Shown: piece by piece, positions 37,101-52,100 of the stretch | Layout: each line of letters opens with the position of its first letter | How positions within the stretch are numbered: the stretch's first letter is position 1 | Assembly: GCF_030269925.1 (NCBI RefSeq) | Contig: NC_085121.1 | Location: 7,457,501-7,521,500, forward strand | Length of the DNA stretch: 64,000 nt | DNA from: Bombyx mori | Lineage: Eukaryota; Arthropoda; Insecta; Lepidoptera; Bombycidae | Direction: 5' to 3' | Notes under the pieces: model-generated | What the model saw: the letters and a program-made list of their open reading frames with translations, nothing else | Database searches by the model: none | What the model was told of the DNA's origin: nothing | Translations under genes and position numbers: made by a program

Positions 37101-40100
37101 GATTAATATCGCGTGTTAAGCGAAATATATTTTCTGTTAACGTTAGGTTAGTAATTTATTCCTGCTTTGGTTTTACGAACGAATTATCTACACCCTGTAT
37201 ACGTCGTAGTATCGATAAACTGTCAATAGAATCGAAATTACCCTGCGCGTTCGCATGCTTGATTTTTGTGTCAACCACATCACGTAGCAACTCCTCAGAC
37301 TACAAATTAAACAGGCGACAAATACAAATAATAACGATTGTGTTCTCGCGGTAGTTTTGAAATGAACTAATTCGTGCATGTGTTCCACTGACCTGATCGG
37401 CACCATTCCGAATGTGATATTCTTCGAACTCATGTCGTACGTGCACTTGACTTTGTAGATCTTGTCGGCTTTCGTCATGACCACGCTGTGGTGTTGCAGT
37501 ACGACGGTGTTTGAATATACCCCAGTCTAAAATTCAAATACTGTATTAATTTTTTATTACTGGTAGTAAGTAGGACCTCTTCCGCCTTGGTAGTAGGACC
37601 GAGTCCGCGCGGGTAGGTACCACCGCCCCGCCTATTTCTGCCGTGAAGCAGTAATGCGTTTCGGTTTGAAGAATGGGGTAGCCGTTGTAACTATACTGAG
37701 ACCTTAGAACTTATATCTCAAGGTGGGTGGCGCATTTACGTTGTAGATGTCTATGTGCTCCAGTAACCACTTAACACCAGGTGGGCTGTGAGCTCGCCCA
37801 TCCATGTAAGCAATAAAAAAAAGACAATGAATTGCATGGTGAGAAATAGTTAATGGTAGTCCGACATTGTACTAGTCTGACTATTCACAACAGGAAATAG
37901 GCCACCTCTGTTGACAGTTTTATAAAACCACAACTAATCCTTCGTTACAGTAAAGCCATTAACGCTTTTTTTTTCAATTGTTCATGAATTAGAGGAATTT
38001 TTTGGCGTATTTATTAGGTAGTATTTATTACTGATACTCGTGGTCATCATTAATGTCCGGGCCGTTGCCAAGATATTGCTTAAAAAGAAGCACTATCTTA
38101 AAGTCGCTTTTGATAAAAAACTCATGTCGTCGAGAACAATTATAGAGTTAAGTTAAGAAAGCTCTATGATAATAATACTGATAATTTAAGCTCACGTCTA
38201 ATGATGGATGATGACATTCACATTGCGATGCCAGTGGACGCAGATAACCACTTTAAACTAGGTAGGATACAAACTCTTATACAGATCTACTCTAGTTAAC
38301 ACAATAAAAATGTAAAAACCACGAGATCGTTCGCTTCGTAACTGAATAAGAGATGTGTAGAACCATATTTTTTTTCTAGCTGACCCGGCAGTCTTCGTTG
38401 TGCCTCAATCGATAAATAAAAGACCTAAACTTTTGTATAAAATAAACTTAAAACAAACAAAAGGAATCCGTCCGACAGGGGACACACCAAAGGAAAAACT
38501 AAATTGGTATTTTTATTTAATTCCGACCATTTTCATATTTATCTACCTTTTAAACCTTCTCTGGACTTTCACAAATAACTCAAGATCAAAATTAGCCAAA
38601 TCGGTCCAGCCGTTCTCGAGTTTTAGCGAGACTAACGAACAGCAATTCATTTTTATATATATAGAAGAAGAAGAAGATAGATTTGAACAACTATTTTCAC
38701 TTAACTTACCACGCTCTGAGTATTGCAGTCCTGTCCGGCCATGGTGAGGTCCAAGCGGAAAAGATCGCTATTGACTACATCAATGTTGCATGTTTCCGAG
38801 CGACCCAAAGCGTAGATCCGACCGTTGAAGGGCTTGTTCGTGCGGACCTGCACTGCGATCCTTGTATCCTTGCAAAGCACCGACACTGGAAATTGTCCGA
38901 CAGTTAGAAGTTATTACTAGAATAGTTTAAAAAAACTATCAAAATACGCTTTTATGGAAAATCCAACTAAAAAATAGAAATTAAATGTTCAAAAATTAAA
39001 AATAAAAATAGTGTAAGAAAAAATGATTTTATTGTAAAAAAGCGTGGGGTGCTTTTTAGGATATTATCAAAATAGCCCTTCTACCTTCTACTCATATCTG
39101 TTCATAAAATATTTATAACTACTGATACCATGCACCCCACACTTTTTTTTTACAATAACATCATTTTTTCTTACACTATTTTTAATTCAAATTTATTAAA
39201 ATTTATTTTATATTTTTTTAGTTGGATTATCCATAAAAGCGTATTTTGTTAGTTTTTTTAAACTATTATTTATTTTTCATTTTTTAATTGAATTCTAATT
39301 TTTTCAATATATTTTTTTAATATTGAGTTATCATCGGTCCTTAATAAGTTTACCAAATTTCGAGTTAATCCGACATTTTGAAGGGGGTCAAAATCATGTT
39401 CAAATATTCCGTTACATACATACGTCTGAAGCTAATAAAAGCGTATTAAAATAATAATAAAATCGTCAAGTGACAATTACCGTCGTAACATGTTCCCGTT
39501 TTGTCGCAATTAGCATCGTTCCTGGTGAGGTTGCTAGACATGTTCGTGTCTTGCTGGTGTTCGATCGTCACAGGTAACTCTCCGGGCGGGTTCGCATTGC
39601 TCGCCGGTTCTAAAACGAAAATAAACGTTAGCAATTCATCATCATCATCATTATCATCAACAGCCCACAGTCGTCCACTGCTGGACATAGGCCTCTCCCA
39701 ATCCACTTCTTGCCGGCCACCGTGCGGAGGTCATCGCACCACCTAGCCAGGGGGCGTCCCACGTTACGTCCTCCAAGCAATTCTTCTCAGCAATTCGCGT
39801 GCGATTTAATTTAAACGAACACAAAGTCGTAAAACGCTGCCGACAAATTGTAGACTAGCTGAAAGACGCCGAATGATCAGTCGTTCCGCGCAACTTATAC
39901 GTTCAGTCCATCATTAGGAGGTGTTACATGATTGATAGGTGCGTTCGTGGTATAGTAATTAGTCGACGCACTGCACTGGCGCCGAACGTCCGAGATTGTA
40001 AGTACTTAAAACTAGTGCCTGCAATTATTGGATATAAAGCAATACAACCCCACCAACTACTAATTGCAATTGCGGTAGTAAACTCGGGATAGAATATGCA

Positions 40101-43100
40101 ACGTTTGGAAACGTCGAAGTAAAAACTAAATTTAAAACGCAACCTAAATGTAAATTATCTCGGATTCCAATGCAAGGTGTGAAACAACGGTTGACGCTAC
40201 TTTCTTTTGAATTTGAAACAGATACAACAATTGAATAGAAGAGTCATTTATCGGTATGCGACTGAAACACCGTTCGGTGAACCGTCTCTAATCGATTCGT
40301 TAGCATAGCACCAAAGCCTGGTACTGGACATATTCGCGACCGTTGCCACTCGAGTAATGAGGTGACGTTAACTGGCGATTTGGGCCGTTGACCGCCACTT
40401 TGATCGTATGGACAAAGGAATATCGAAATAAATCTCAGACTCATCAGTGACGCCGGCACAATTTAAAATTAAAATAAAAACTTGTCAATCTAATGTTTTT
40501 GAACATTTGCAAGTCTTTTAATAATAGGATCTACGTATGTTTTTATACAGAAAGACACTATCCTTTTGTCATGATCTCACAACACAATGTTGACTTATTA
40601 ATATAATTTCAACATGGCACGAACCAAGAATTAATTAAAATGAAAATAGATCTAATCTAACGGCTCGTGATATATTAGCCTGAATCAATTAATTCGGATA
40701 TGTTTTTTACAAGATGGTATTTGATTCGATTTATTTTGGTCTGTGTTAGTGAGGATTTCAGATAATACATACTCTAAAAATACATATTTAAGGTTAATTC
40801 AATATGACCCGAAAATCAATTTAAAAAAATTGTGCAATTCTTGGATTGGGTAATTCCTTTTCTGTATTATTTTCAAATTCAACAAATTATTTGTACGTAG
40901 CAACTACCTATTAAACTAAGTTGGTTTTTAACAATAAAATGTCTAGTTTTTTTTTCAAACCGCAGTACATCGATTTTCATCGAAAAGTAATCGATCGTTG
41001 TACACTTCCGAACAATTGATCTAACACTTGTATAATGACAACCTTGATTACCAAAAAAATTAATTCGAATTTCAAAAAAGATTTGAAGCCTAATAGCGGA
41101 GCCTATTTGCGGATGCGGCAATTACAAGTATGCCGACAATGACGTGTCTCTTGCAAAGAGTATTTTTTAATCAGTATTCTATTAAACTACACGGAATCGT
41201 TTCGTTTTATAACTTTATATAAGTTATCCGTGTAATCCGGTGGTCCTAAAAGCGTAGTCATGCCTTCGTTTCATCGGTGTCATTAACCCCGCTGCACCAT
41301 AGTCCATAGACCAGCATATTTGCAACGCTTCAACGATTTGTACAAAACTTATCAACGAATTCCCACGCTCGAAGAAAAAAAAAGATAATTTTAAATACCA
41401 TGTTTACTGAATAATATTGGTAATAATTTACTTTATAGTAAACTTCAAGTAAGCGCAGACTTGTAAACGATCTTAGCGCTGTAGATTCAGTCGATAGACA
41501 TTTATTTCAAGAACAACTTTTGTTTGTTTTCTATTTACTTTACATTCGAACCAAGGCAGTGGGATTATGGACTTGCATAGCCCAGGTGTATTCTACTAAT
41601 TAAAACGCTCTTAGTAGTTCAATACTAGTTTTGTAATCGAGAAATCTTTTTTTGTAATTAATAAATGTTAGAACTATAATTAATTTTTGAATTTATTTTC
41701 ATAATGGCTAACTTAGGTACGTTGCAATGGTCATATATTTTTATCTTATTAATTTATCTTTATGGTTTTCATATTATTTGCTTAATATTTTTATAAATAT
41801 TGTTTTAGATAAGTATTATAAATTCATAATAAAATAGCAATTTACGAGAAGTTGCAACATCGGAAATGTTCGAAGGCGAATTATTACTTCCACAGATACT
41901 CTGCAGCGCCGTTATCTGAACTACTCGTTTCCTATTAATTAAATTTTATTCCACTTTTTCTTGCAAAAGACACATGCAGTGAAAGTTTTTTTAGTTACCT
42001 AGTATTTGTACGCTATTATAACACATTCGACCGTAAAATATCAGGTTTTTAGAGAAACTCAACTCGCGTATTTAAATATTTGTTTTCAAGGAAATGATCA
42101 CGACAAGATTAAATGCAGGTTAAATGTAATTCTAGATCGAATCTAGAATTGACGATGTCCAATCTTTTTAATCATAATCACTGACGCCTCAAGATTTAGA
42201 TTAATTTTTTCCTATCACATCTTCTCTTTCGTTTTGCTATTAACTTTAGAAAAAAAAAATAACGGACCGTAGAGAAAATAGTCATTACCTATCTGTTTTT
42301 TTATACTTATAGCTATACCTACATAGATAATACTATGTGTGAACTGATTAAATTTTCCCCCGTTCTCAAATTGTTTTTTTTTAATGTAACGACTCAAACT
42401 CAACGTCACCAGGCTACGTTTCTCATAATTTTCCTTTTGGGTTTTCGTTTTTCATTCGTTCTGGAATTATTCACTTAACAGGAAAGCACAGATACCGTGA
42501 ATTTTTGACAAAAAACACTGACTCCGATCAGGAATCGAGTCCGAATACGGATCAGGTACGATAATCAGGGTTGCCAATAATACCTGGCAAATTTATAAAA
42601 AGTAAATCGGTTTTTATATTAAAATATGGTCTAACTATAATTAATAATAACTAATCGATTATTGCGAAAAACGATTTCAAAAAGATTACTTCATACAATT
42701 TGTATTTAAAGAAAAATTCAATTCTACCAAAATCTCTAATTATCTTAATCTAATTATCTAAATCGCTGATTTAGCCTTGCACAGATTTTCTGTCATTGAT
42801 AGAAATAAATAGCAGGTCATCTAAACACCAACAAACTTTTGTGGCTTCTCACACCGAAGTAAGTCCATTTCGAAACAACAAATTTTCAATCACGAAACAA
42901 AATTAAATCATTAAATTGATGAACACGCTTAAAATGTTTAATTTTACCTATGCAGTGCAAGCAATTTATAATGGCTAGATATAGGATGTTGCGTAAATTG
43001 AATAGCCATTAGAGATATGAGGTTCGCGGCCGTTGACCTCGCGACGGACGGGGAACCACGCCGGTGGCAAGGCCGACCAAGGTCGTTATGTAATAGCCCA

Positions 43101-46100
43101 TACTATTATTAAATATCAGTAGTATATGTGTATCAATGAAATTTTGTATCCTAATCTGTTTAATACTATCATTGAAAGGATTATTTGTGCGATTTTTATG
43201 TTTTTTTTTTGGTTGAAGAAACTGGGCGGTTTCTTGGCAGTGTTCGGTTTTTATTTATTGGTCTAGTTTCGAATTTAATACATACCCCTCGGTTGTTGAG
43301 ATATGGAAAAGAAGTATGATTTGCATTGGATAAACTTACTCATTATCAAAACGAACGAACGAATGGCCCCTTGTGCGACAAATAGGATTGCGGTACCCGA
43401 ATAGTGTTGGATAAAAAGTACATGCCAGTTAATAGGTTTTTTTTAATTGTTCGTTAAACATTAGATGATTTAATTAATAACATATAAATAATTTTACGAT
43501 ATACGTTAAAATAAAACGCTTTACCTTTCAATTTTACTCTTAGATCAATAAATTTTACTAATTAAAAAAAACCTACATCAACTTTATAGCTACAGTTCTC
43601 TCAGTAACATTTTCTGTTACTTTAACAATTTAATGCAATTACTTTCCAACGGACACGACGTTTCGCTCCGTCGTGGCCCGCCAATGTCTCGAGTTATCTC
43701 ATCGTGATTCAATTACCGATAAATTAGGGCTAGGTCCGAGACGTAATCGATTCTTCATCTATCACAAAAAGGTTGAAAGAAATATTCAATTTGTGTATGA
43801 CTACCGTTATGGAAGCACGCACGAGCGGCGTCGCCATCGCACCGCCAACAATAGCGAGCGGTTCGGAACTTTTTGCACTTAAATGCAGCAACTCATACAG
43901 TGACTCGGCACATTCTAGCATTGTAAACATAACTAACGAAATTATGTCTATGTATCAACGATAGATCTCCCCTATTCAAAGTGAATACACCAATTACAAT
44001 ATTAAATAGGTGCTATCTAATAGTTCCGCTCGATCAATTTGAAATCTATAGGTATTGTCGTTGTCGGCTACGTAATTTACAAAATTGTGATCTAGAAAAA
44101 AATCTACAACGGGTTTCGTGTGAGGAACTAATAAATCGTTGTTCAAAAGTTTTTCTTGGCGGGAACGTTAGGAGCGAAGTTGTGTGAATTATTTTACTTT
44201 GTTAATTTAGTGTTTCTTCAGGTTTAAATGTGTAATAACGGTGGTTTATTTATTGTTTAGCATTTGTAGAAGTGCACAAATGTGGGAAAATGAAACAAAG
44301 CCGCTGGACGTAGCTTCTCGGGCTCTTCCAAAAAGTCCACTGATAAGGTCTCAGTAAATAACCACAATTTTACTGAGACTGTATTTTATCCCATCATCTT
44401 GTTTCATTTAATTACATCCCAATTAATTAGAATCTCAAATTAATCAACTTCATCTCATTTCGCTTCATCTTATTTTTCATATTTTAACAGAACGTAAGAA
44501 GAAAATACTTGGCTTAAACGTCTTGTTACCAGGCCATAAAATCTTACGAAAAATGTAATCTTGTAATTTATGTACAACAGAAGAAACAACCTATTTCGAA
44601 CGTGAATCACTATACTCTGGAAATAGATTATTTTAGAAATTTAGATAATCTTAAACCAATTTAAATATCACTTAACGATAATCACGTAAACTTATAATTG
44701 AACAGGAAGTAGGTACATTGAGCGGGATTTGCGTGCAACAATCTGCAAGTGAGAATTCTTGAATGTTACATTATTCGCTGTAGTGTGTGTTTAGCTCCTT
44801 GCAGCGTACAAACCGATGGAAATCTAAACGCCATAACTATAGGGCCGTGGAACAGCGCGCTAGCTCGGTAATGGATAACTGCGCTGCCTGCTTAATGCAT
44901 ATAACAAGACGCATGATGGTAGTCTCTTGGAAAATGTGGCTTTTCTAACGGAGCAGCGTTATATGTTATATTTTATTCATGGTCAACCGTTTATGCCGTG
45001 TCACTGCATTTTACATTAAAATTTCTTTTGGTTGTTTTTAACTTGAAATTCGCTCGTGCGAGGAAATATATACTATACTTATACTATATACTTATACTAT
45101 ATACTTATACTATATACTAATACTATATACTAATACTATATAACTATACTTGAAACCTTAGAACTTATATCTCAAGGTGGGTGGCGCATTTACGTTGTGG
45201 ATGTCTATGGGCTCCAGCTACCACTTAACCCATCTAAGCAATAAAAAAATGAATAATAATAATAATATCGATATATAATGATAAGGTTATTGTTGTTTTG
45301 TATTGTATTGCAAGCAATACGACTATATTTCTTACGACGACTAATTACTTATGGAAAGGCATAAAGCAGGTCGGGGCAATCATGCTCCCTGGATTCAAGG
45401 GTAGAGCAGCGGTTATGCAATTCAATGTACATTTCAGCCTCATGTATATTTGACTGTATTTACGTCGTAATGTCTATGGACCGTTCACACATCCAAGCAA
45501 TGAAATATCAATGAAGAGTGAAAAAAGATTGAAGTTTAATAAATAAATTTGTCTCTCGTATGTATTTTAAAAAAATCTTAAAAGTTACAGTCACGATCTT
45601 AGCTTGTTTTCTCTTAACAATCAATGTCATCTTGAGTTGCAAATCGATTTTATCGGATCTATCGATATGTCGATTTAAGTACACGACACGATTCTGACCC
45701 TGTCTCCGTGTAACCGTGAGACATGAACTCTATTCAAAGAACTGAGAGACATGTTGAGATTTTATTAATAAAACGAGATAAAAACTAGCCGAAGAACAGT
45801 ACATAAATAAAATATAAAAAGGAAATTCACCGGTGGTAGGGCGTCTTTTGAGCCCGCACTGGTAGGTACTACCACCAAGCCTGTTTCAGTTGAAGGCTTG
45901 AAGAGTTTTTGCAGCCGTTGTATTATAAAACTGAGAGTTAAAACTGATTTCTGAAGGTGGGTGGCGGCATTTACGTCATTAATATCTATGGGCTCCAATA
46001 ACCACCAACTTCAAGTGAGCCGTCAAATTTCTTAAATCATAGTGAAAACCTTGTATATAGTTGTGCAAGGGTAGAAACTGCGCCAAAATATGATTATAAT

Positions 46101-49100
46101 TATAATAAATATTATTATATTGATATGATTATAAAGCAACGGGCGAGTTAATGAATGAATTAGCCGTTTTTTTAAGAGTGCACTTCACATACGACTATAA
46201 GATTTTCATAATCTCAACGCGAGAGTTCTTGAACAATTAACTTCCGTCGAGGGCTGTATACTGGCATTATTAGCGAGATACATATCGCTTTATCGTTCAA
46301 AGTTATTGTCTACGTTTGTTTAATTTAAACAAAGAAAATCTTTTCATGGGTCATTAACATCATAATTAATACACTTGAGTGCAAGGAAAAACATTATTAA
46401 GACGTATTTTATAATTGCACTGTAGTAATTGGTAGGTAGCAGCAATTTTTAATAGCCCATTAGTTGTGCGATTTATTAGAATTAAATTCAACAACACCAA
46501 ATAAGAAGCCTGATGCCAAATTAATTATTATAAGTGAAAAAATTATATTTACGAAGTAGATTTCGGAAACGTAATTTATGTACCAGTTTTTTTTAGTGTA
46601 CAATTTTGAAATGCAGGTCAAATTACCGAGTTTAATAAACGCTACGATCGAAGATGTTTTGTGAAATTGTTTATTTTTATCGTCAAACAAGCTCACGGCC
46701 CACCTGGTGTTTATTGGTTATCGGAAACCATAGACGAATAGGAAATTACCACCACCCATCTAGAGACGTGAGATAACGAAGTCTTAATGTTATCTTAATC
46801 TCTTAATAAATGATATCTAAAAATGTCTGAAATAATGGCTACCTCAAACTTATAAATAATAGTTGTCTAAGCCATCCGTTATTGGTTCTCTCTTTCATCT
46901 CCAAAACTCCAAAGAAAGAACATTCCACATTCGTACATACAGTATGTTTTTATTAGTGAAATTGGTAACGTCCATAAGATTCGTATTGCGTAGCTCATTG
47001 ATTCATAATATATTTTGAGCCCATTACATTTTAGGGTAGAATACGTTAAGAAAATCACATGGAAACAAACATGTAACTTCAGCGTAAAATATGAAAAATT
47101 ACAATATAATCATTTTTTTTCCAAATTTAAAATAAATATGAATAAATCAAGACTAGAACCCAGAAAAATATTTAATCTGTCATGGACTACAAGAACCGAA
47201 AATTGAATATGAACTGCGACGAAAATTATTATTATTATATATATATTTTTTATTGCCTTTGTAAGCTGACGAGCACACGGCCCACCTGAGTGGTTACGTC
47301 GCCCATAGACTTCAGCAATGCCAGGGGCAGAGCCAAGCCGCTGCCTACCGCTTAATACTCTCCACAAGCCTCGTTTGAAGAAGGACACGTAATTACAGGG
47401 TAGCTTTAACGTGTGAACATCTCATAGTGTGCTAACATGATGGTCGACTCCCGTGATCCGCTACGCGTTGGCCACCGTCAGCGCGGCGAGCTTGTGGAAT
47501 GTTGGACGCGGCCGCCCACACTACGTAAAGTTCGATAACTAATTATCCGTATCGACAACAGTAACTGTGATTTACAATACATCAATCGCCGTCCGCCCTT
47601 CTCGTGTTATTAACGATTAGCAGCTTGTACTTATGAACTGGAAAAAACGTACTGATAAAACTTTGACCTCTAAGTAGAACTCTATTGCACTCATAGACTA
47701 GCTAGCGGTATTACATATATGTCTCTGACACGGAAGTTCGTAGGTTCAAGATGTACAGGACCTATAGTAATCTTTTTTATGAAATACAAGAAAAAAAAAC
47801 AATGAAACTATTGCTAAGCTTCAGGTAATTAAACGGTTGTCTGGAAGAGATCGCTTTTAGCGATAAGACCGCCTATTGTACAAACGTATCTGCTTGTTGA
47901 CTGTTTTCCGATGTTAATTGTGTTTTGGTGTGCAATAAAGTATTTTCTCTCTCTCTCTCTCTCTCTAAGTCTATAATCTACGACGAACATAGAAACTGAC
48001 TATGCTATTTTCTGAAAAGTTTTTGCTTGCCTAGAATTAAATCAGCTGTGTCAGAGATTAATTAACCTAAAGAGACAAAATTTTAAAAATGCTTGGTATT
48101 GCTGCGTCTAAATGGTTTTACCGTCCTATATGAATGTGAACATTTCGTTTTTGATGTTTCGTGATTATCACGAGATAAAATTAATTACTTAGGCTAAACG
48201 ATTTGGTTCAATCGAAATTCGTGTGCGGCTATTAATTACGTTGTTATTGTAGATCGAAGCGACGTAAGTAATGGACTTCGCTAATGTTGCTATACGTTAA
48301 AAGTTAATCCCTTCATCCCAATATTTTGATGACAACAAATCAAAATGTGGCAACTACATTCTTTACTTTCTTTTTTTTTAATTTACTACTAACGGTAGTG
48401 AAGTGAATTTTGACACAACAGAACTGTCTTTTTTTTTGTTTTTTTTTTTTTGTTTTCGTAGTTGAATACAGAAAATACATAAAACGCATTGGAACATCTA
48501 CATCACGACCGCGCCTAAATTCGGCCGTCTCAACGGGCGACAAAAAATTAAACGAGTGTAAACTATTCGAAAAAGTCAGCGCGGCTAAGCACGTTCTCAG
48601 AGAACAATAAAAGTTCTGAAACTAAAACGAAACTAAGGAGAGAAAAATAAAAAAAGAAGCCGATTCTACAATTCGTTTTACTGCAACCCGACCCTGTGCC
48701 TAACTGTACCGTCCGGTTGATTGCTTAGCGGCAAAAACGGACGCGTTGCCAACCCACTGTTGCGTAGTTATATGGCCTGGACATCATTTATTGAATAACA
48801 GGTTCTAAATGCGGCACTTAAATGCTAGTTGGACTCATTAAATGTGATCCTTCCTTACTTGCTGTTACTTGATATAGTTTTATTGATATTATATTTAAGA
48901 GTAATAGGCCATCCTATTGCATATCTGATCGAACGATATTAAAATATATAATTTAAAAAAAAATAGTTTAAAAAAGTAACAAAATACGCTTTTATAGAAA
49001 ATCGTGGGGTGCATGGTATCAATCAGTAGTTATATTTTATGAACAGATATGAGTAGAAGGGTTATTTGGATAATATCCTGAAAAGCACCCCACGCTTTTT

Positions 49101-52100
49101 TACAATAAAATCATTTTTTCTTACACTATTTTTAATTCAAATTTATTAAAATTTATTTTCTATTTTTTAGTTGGATTTTCTATAAAAGCGTATTTTGTTA
49201 GTTTTTTTAAACTATTATTTATTTTTCATTTTCAGTTGAATTTCAATTTTTTCAAGTTTTTTTTTTCATTTTTTTTAATATTGAATTTTCATCGGTCCTT
49301 AATAAGTTAACCAATTTGCGAGTTAATCTGACGTTTTGAAGGGGGTCAAAATCATGTTAAAAAATTCCGTTACATACATACATACATACATATGTCTGAA
49401 GCTAATAAAAGCGTATTAAAAAACACTAATTAATCTGTTAAATATTAACACACTTCCAAGAATTGTAGGCAAATTAAAAAAATGTATCTTCCGCGGTTTT
49501 CCCGATTCGTGCACATTATTAAAACTACTTTTATGTGTTAATTTCACTTTTTTTTATTGTCATCATACTATTTACAGTTTTCGTGGTGACGGGCGAAGTT
49601 TTAAGGAAACTTTTGCTTATAAAAAACTTTGGAGACTCATTTTGAGATCTCGGTTCCCTTTACCTTTAAGATGAAAGCCCACATTAAAACTGTACCCTAA
49701 GGTTTAAAAAAAGTACAGCTCAATATAAAATTTAATCCTCATTGAATCGACACGACTTAAAAAAAATCTATATCTACTTTAAGAATTCATTTTCTTAATT
49801 CACATTTTAATTTTGTCTTCAGTCGACCTAGACCACGAATGGTGTTAAGTATTCGAAATTTCGTATCGAGAAATTGATGATGTTATAATATATGCGATCA
49901 GTTTTAAAACGCCGTTAGCCGACATTGAAATTTATAAAAAAAAAAATTATTAAAATAACGCAGCCTATTAACTTCTTGTGACACAAAATACCAGCTACCA
50001 TTATACGAAAAAATGTTTTATTAAGTGACTTATCTCCTGAGGTCATCATTTTAAAAGACATCGTATGCTACGCATTAGCGTTCCTATAGAACTCCATTTA
50101 GACCATTCTAAAGTTCTCAGAAATGTGTTACATACAAATTGACCATACGTAACTACTGCCCATTGCCTTTTGCGAACAAGAGACGTGAGAATGTACCCAT
50201 GTACCGTGTACAGTTTGTTCGCTGAATGACAATTAAATATTTTAATTATTCCAAGCGCACTACATACTTTTTTTTACAATAATAGCTTTGTAATTAATGT
50301 GGCATTTGGCCATATTGTTTTTCTGTTTGTGATACGATTTACTTTGACCTATACGAATATTAACTGAAAACTAATAGAATGGATCAATGAAAACCACATT
50401 CATATTGGTTTAGCTCTTTACCTTTAACCAAGTCTGCCATTATGATTTATGAAGATTACGCATTTTTTACGTATACAGGTTGTTGTGTTTCAAAATCATA
50501 TATTAAAAGTATTTTTTATGTTACCTAGATTAGTATGGATTAGTTTCGTATGCCGCGGAGGTAGGTTTTTGCAAATCAATTGATTATTCAAAACAACGCT
50601 TCGGATTGACAGTGAGACTATGACAGGACAATAGGCTTTCCTCGAAACCAAATTTTGTATGCCAAAAAAATTAATAATTTATGTTTGAATTCGTAATAAA
50701 GGATATTAGAGTCACATACATTTCTGGAAAGCTTAAACGGTAAATCCTGTGACTAAATTAGTATGTTAATGTTAATGTAGAAAGTTACGAAAATTTTACA
50801 AAATAATTCAACATGTTTTCGCTATGTCGCAGCAGTCGCTCTGACTTATTTAATACTTCATTTAAGGTTCCATTTTCTCTTAGCCTTTTTAATCTACGTC
50901 AGAGCAACAAAAAGTTCATTGCCCTGCCGGTCAACAAGACGCTGACTTTACAAATGCAGATTGCAGCCTACTAGATTCCAACCTAGTTACTTGCCGAACC
51001 AAAACTAGTACGACACGTTATTTGAACATTTCCTATTACACTTTACTCGTTCTAATCTATATAATTCAAAGCAGGCTATTTCATAGTTCTTCATAAATTT
51101 TTCTCTTCAACTTAATATAACTTATGAAAGTCACGAAAAATAACTGAGTGAAACGACCAAAATCATTTGCATTTTATTTATATTTAATGGCGCAAGACAC
51201 GGAACGCGAGCTAATTCTCTAATTTAATACTCTTTTAAGTTTTTAATAAAGGCGCTGTAATTTCTCATTGTCATTCGTTTTCCGAAATGATGGCGCCAAA
51301 AAATGAAAACAAGACTACGAGCGCTTCTCAAGTTAACGATTTTGTAATAAGCAGCCATGAGAAATGGTCTACAACGATAATTATGTACGCATTAATGTGT
51401 TTTTTCACAAGGCTTTCCCGTAGTGATTTGATAATATATAATTTAAAATGAACAAAGTTAATTTGAATATAAACTGTGATTTAAATATGAATTAAAAATA
51501 AACTTTATTTCAAATGTGTAATTACGTAAATTATTTTAATTTTCTATTACATTTAAGATAGTTGTAGACTGACTAAACAATTTTAGATGTGGTTCTGTGC
51601 AGATTAGGGACTTTTTCTATAAACAGTTAGATAAGATCGCGGCCCATCTAACATTATATGGTCACAAAATGATATAAATAAGACAAGCAGAATAAATACT
51701 TAACCATAAAAGTGCATTTAAATCCAATTACCTACGTATGGTTACACTGAATCAAAATGAAAACACTGCTTTCGATACATATAGTGATTGATTTGCACCT
51801 AATTAAAAAAAAAACGAACGTCGCAAATTTTAAGTATCTATACAGTGGTTTTTACGGATGTTCCGTTATAACTACTGAACCATGCATCCGATTGACTTGA
51901 AACTTGGTATCCATGTAGAAAATACATGTACTTAATGGATAGGCTAATAATTTATATGAGTGTTGGACTGCCTACATCAGTTTCGGGGGCGTTATTGATG
52001 AGAATCTTTGTGGGGCTGAGAAATAATAATGTTAATTTTAAATGTCTAGCGAAGCGGACGGGTACAGCTAGTTTTTCATAAAACATGCAAATTCACAAGT

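Larger units (their letters stand above)
39791..48962. other. Large intron 5 of the PAN/ZP gene, left part
   Basis: Mostly unannotated AT-rich sequence with the listed BMC1, tandem and dispersed repeats. A GC-richer block at 42995-43085 and an open stretch on both strands at 43670-43960 are unexplained. No nested gene is supported. Confidence 0.5.

Noticed and set aside
38400..38747. 115-codon plus-strand frame
   Set aside because: It is the sequence of a common dispersed repeat and overlaps exon 7 of the gene on the other strand.
43670..43964. Overlapping open frames on both strands in intron 5
   Set aside because: No similarity, no splice context linking it to another exon, and low complexity of evidence.
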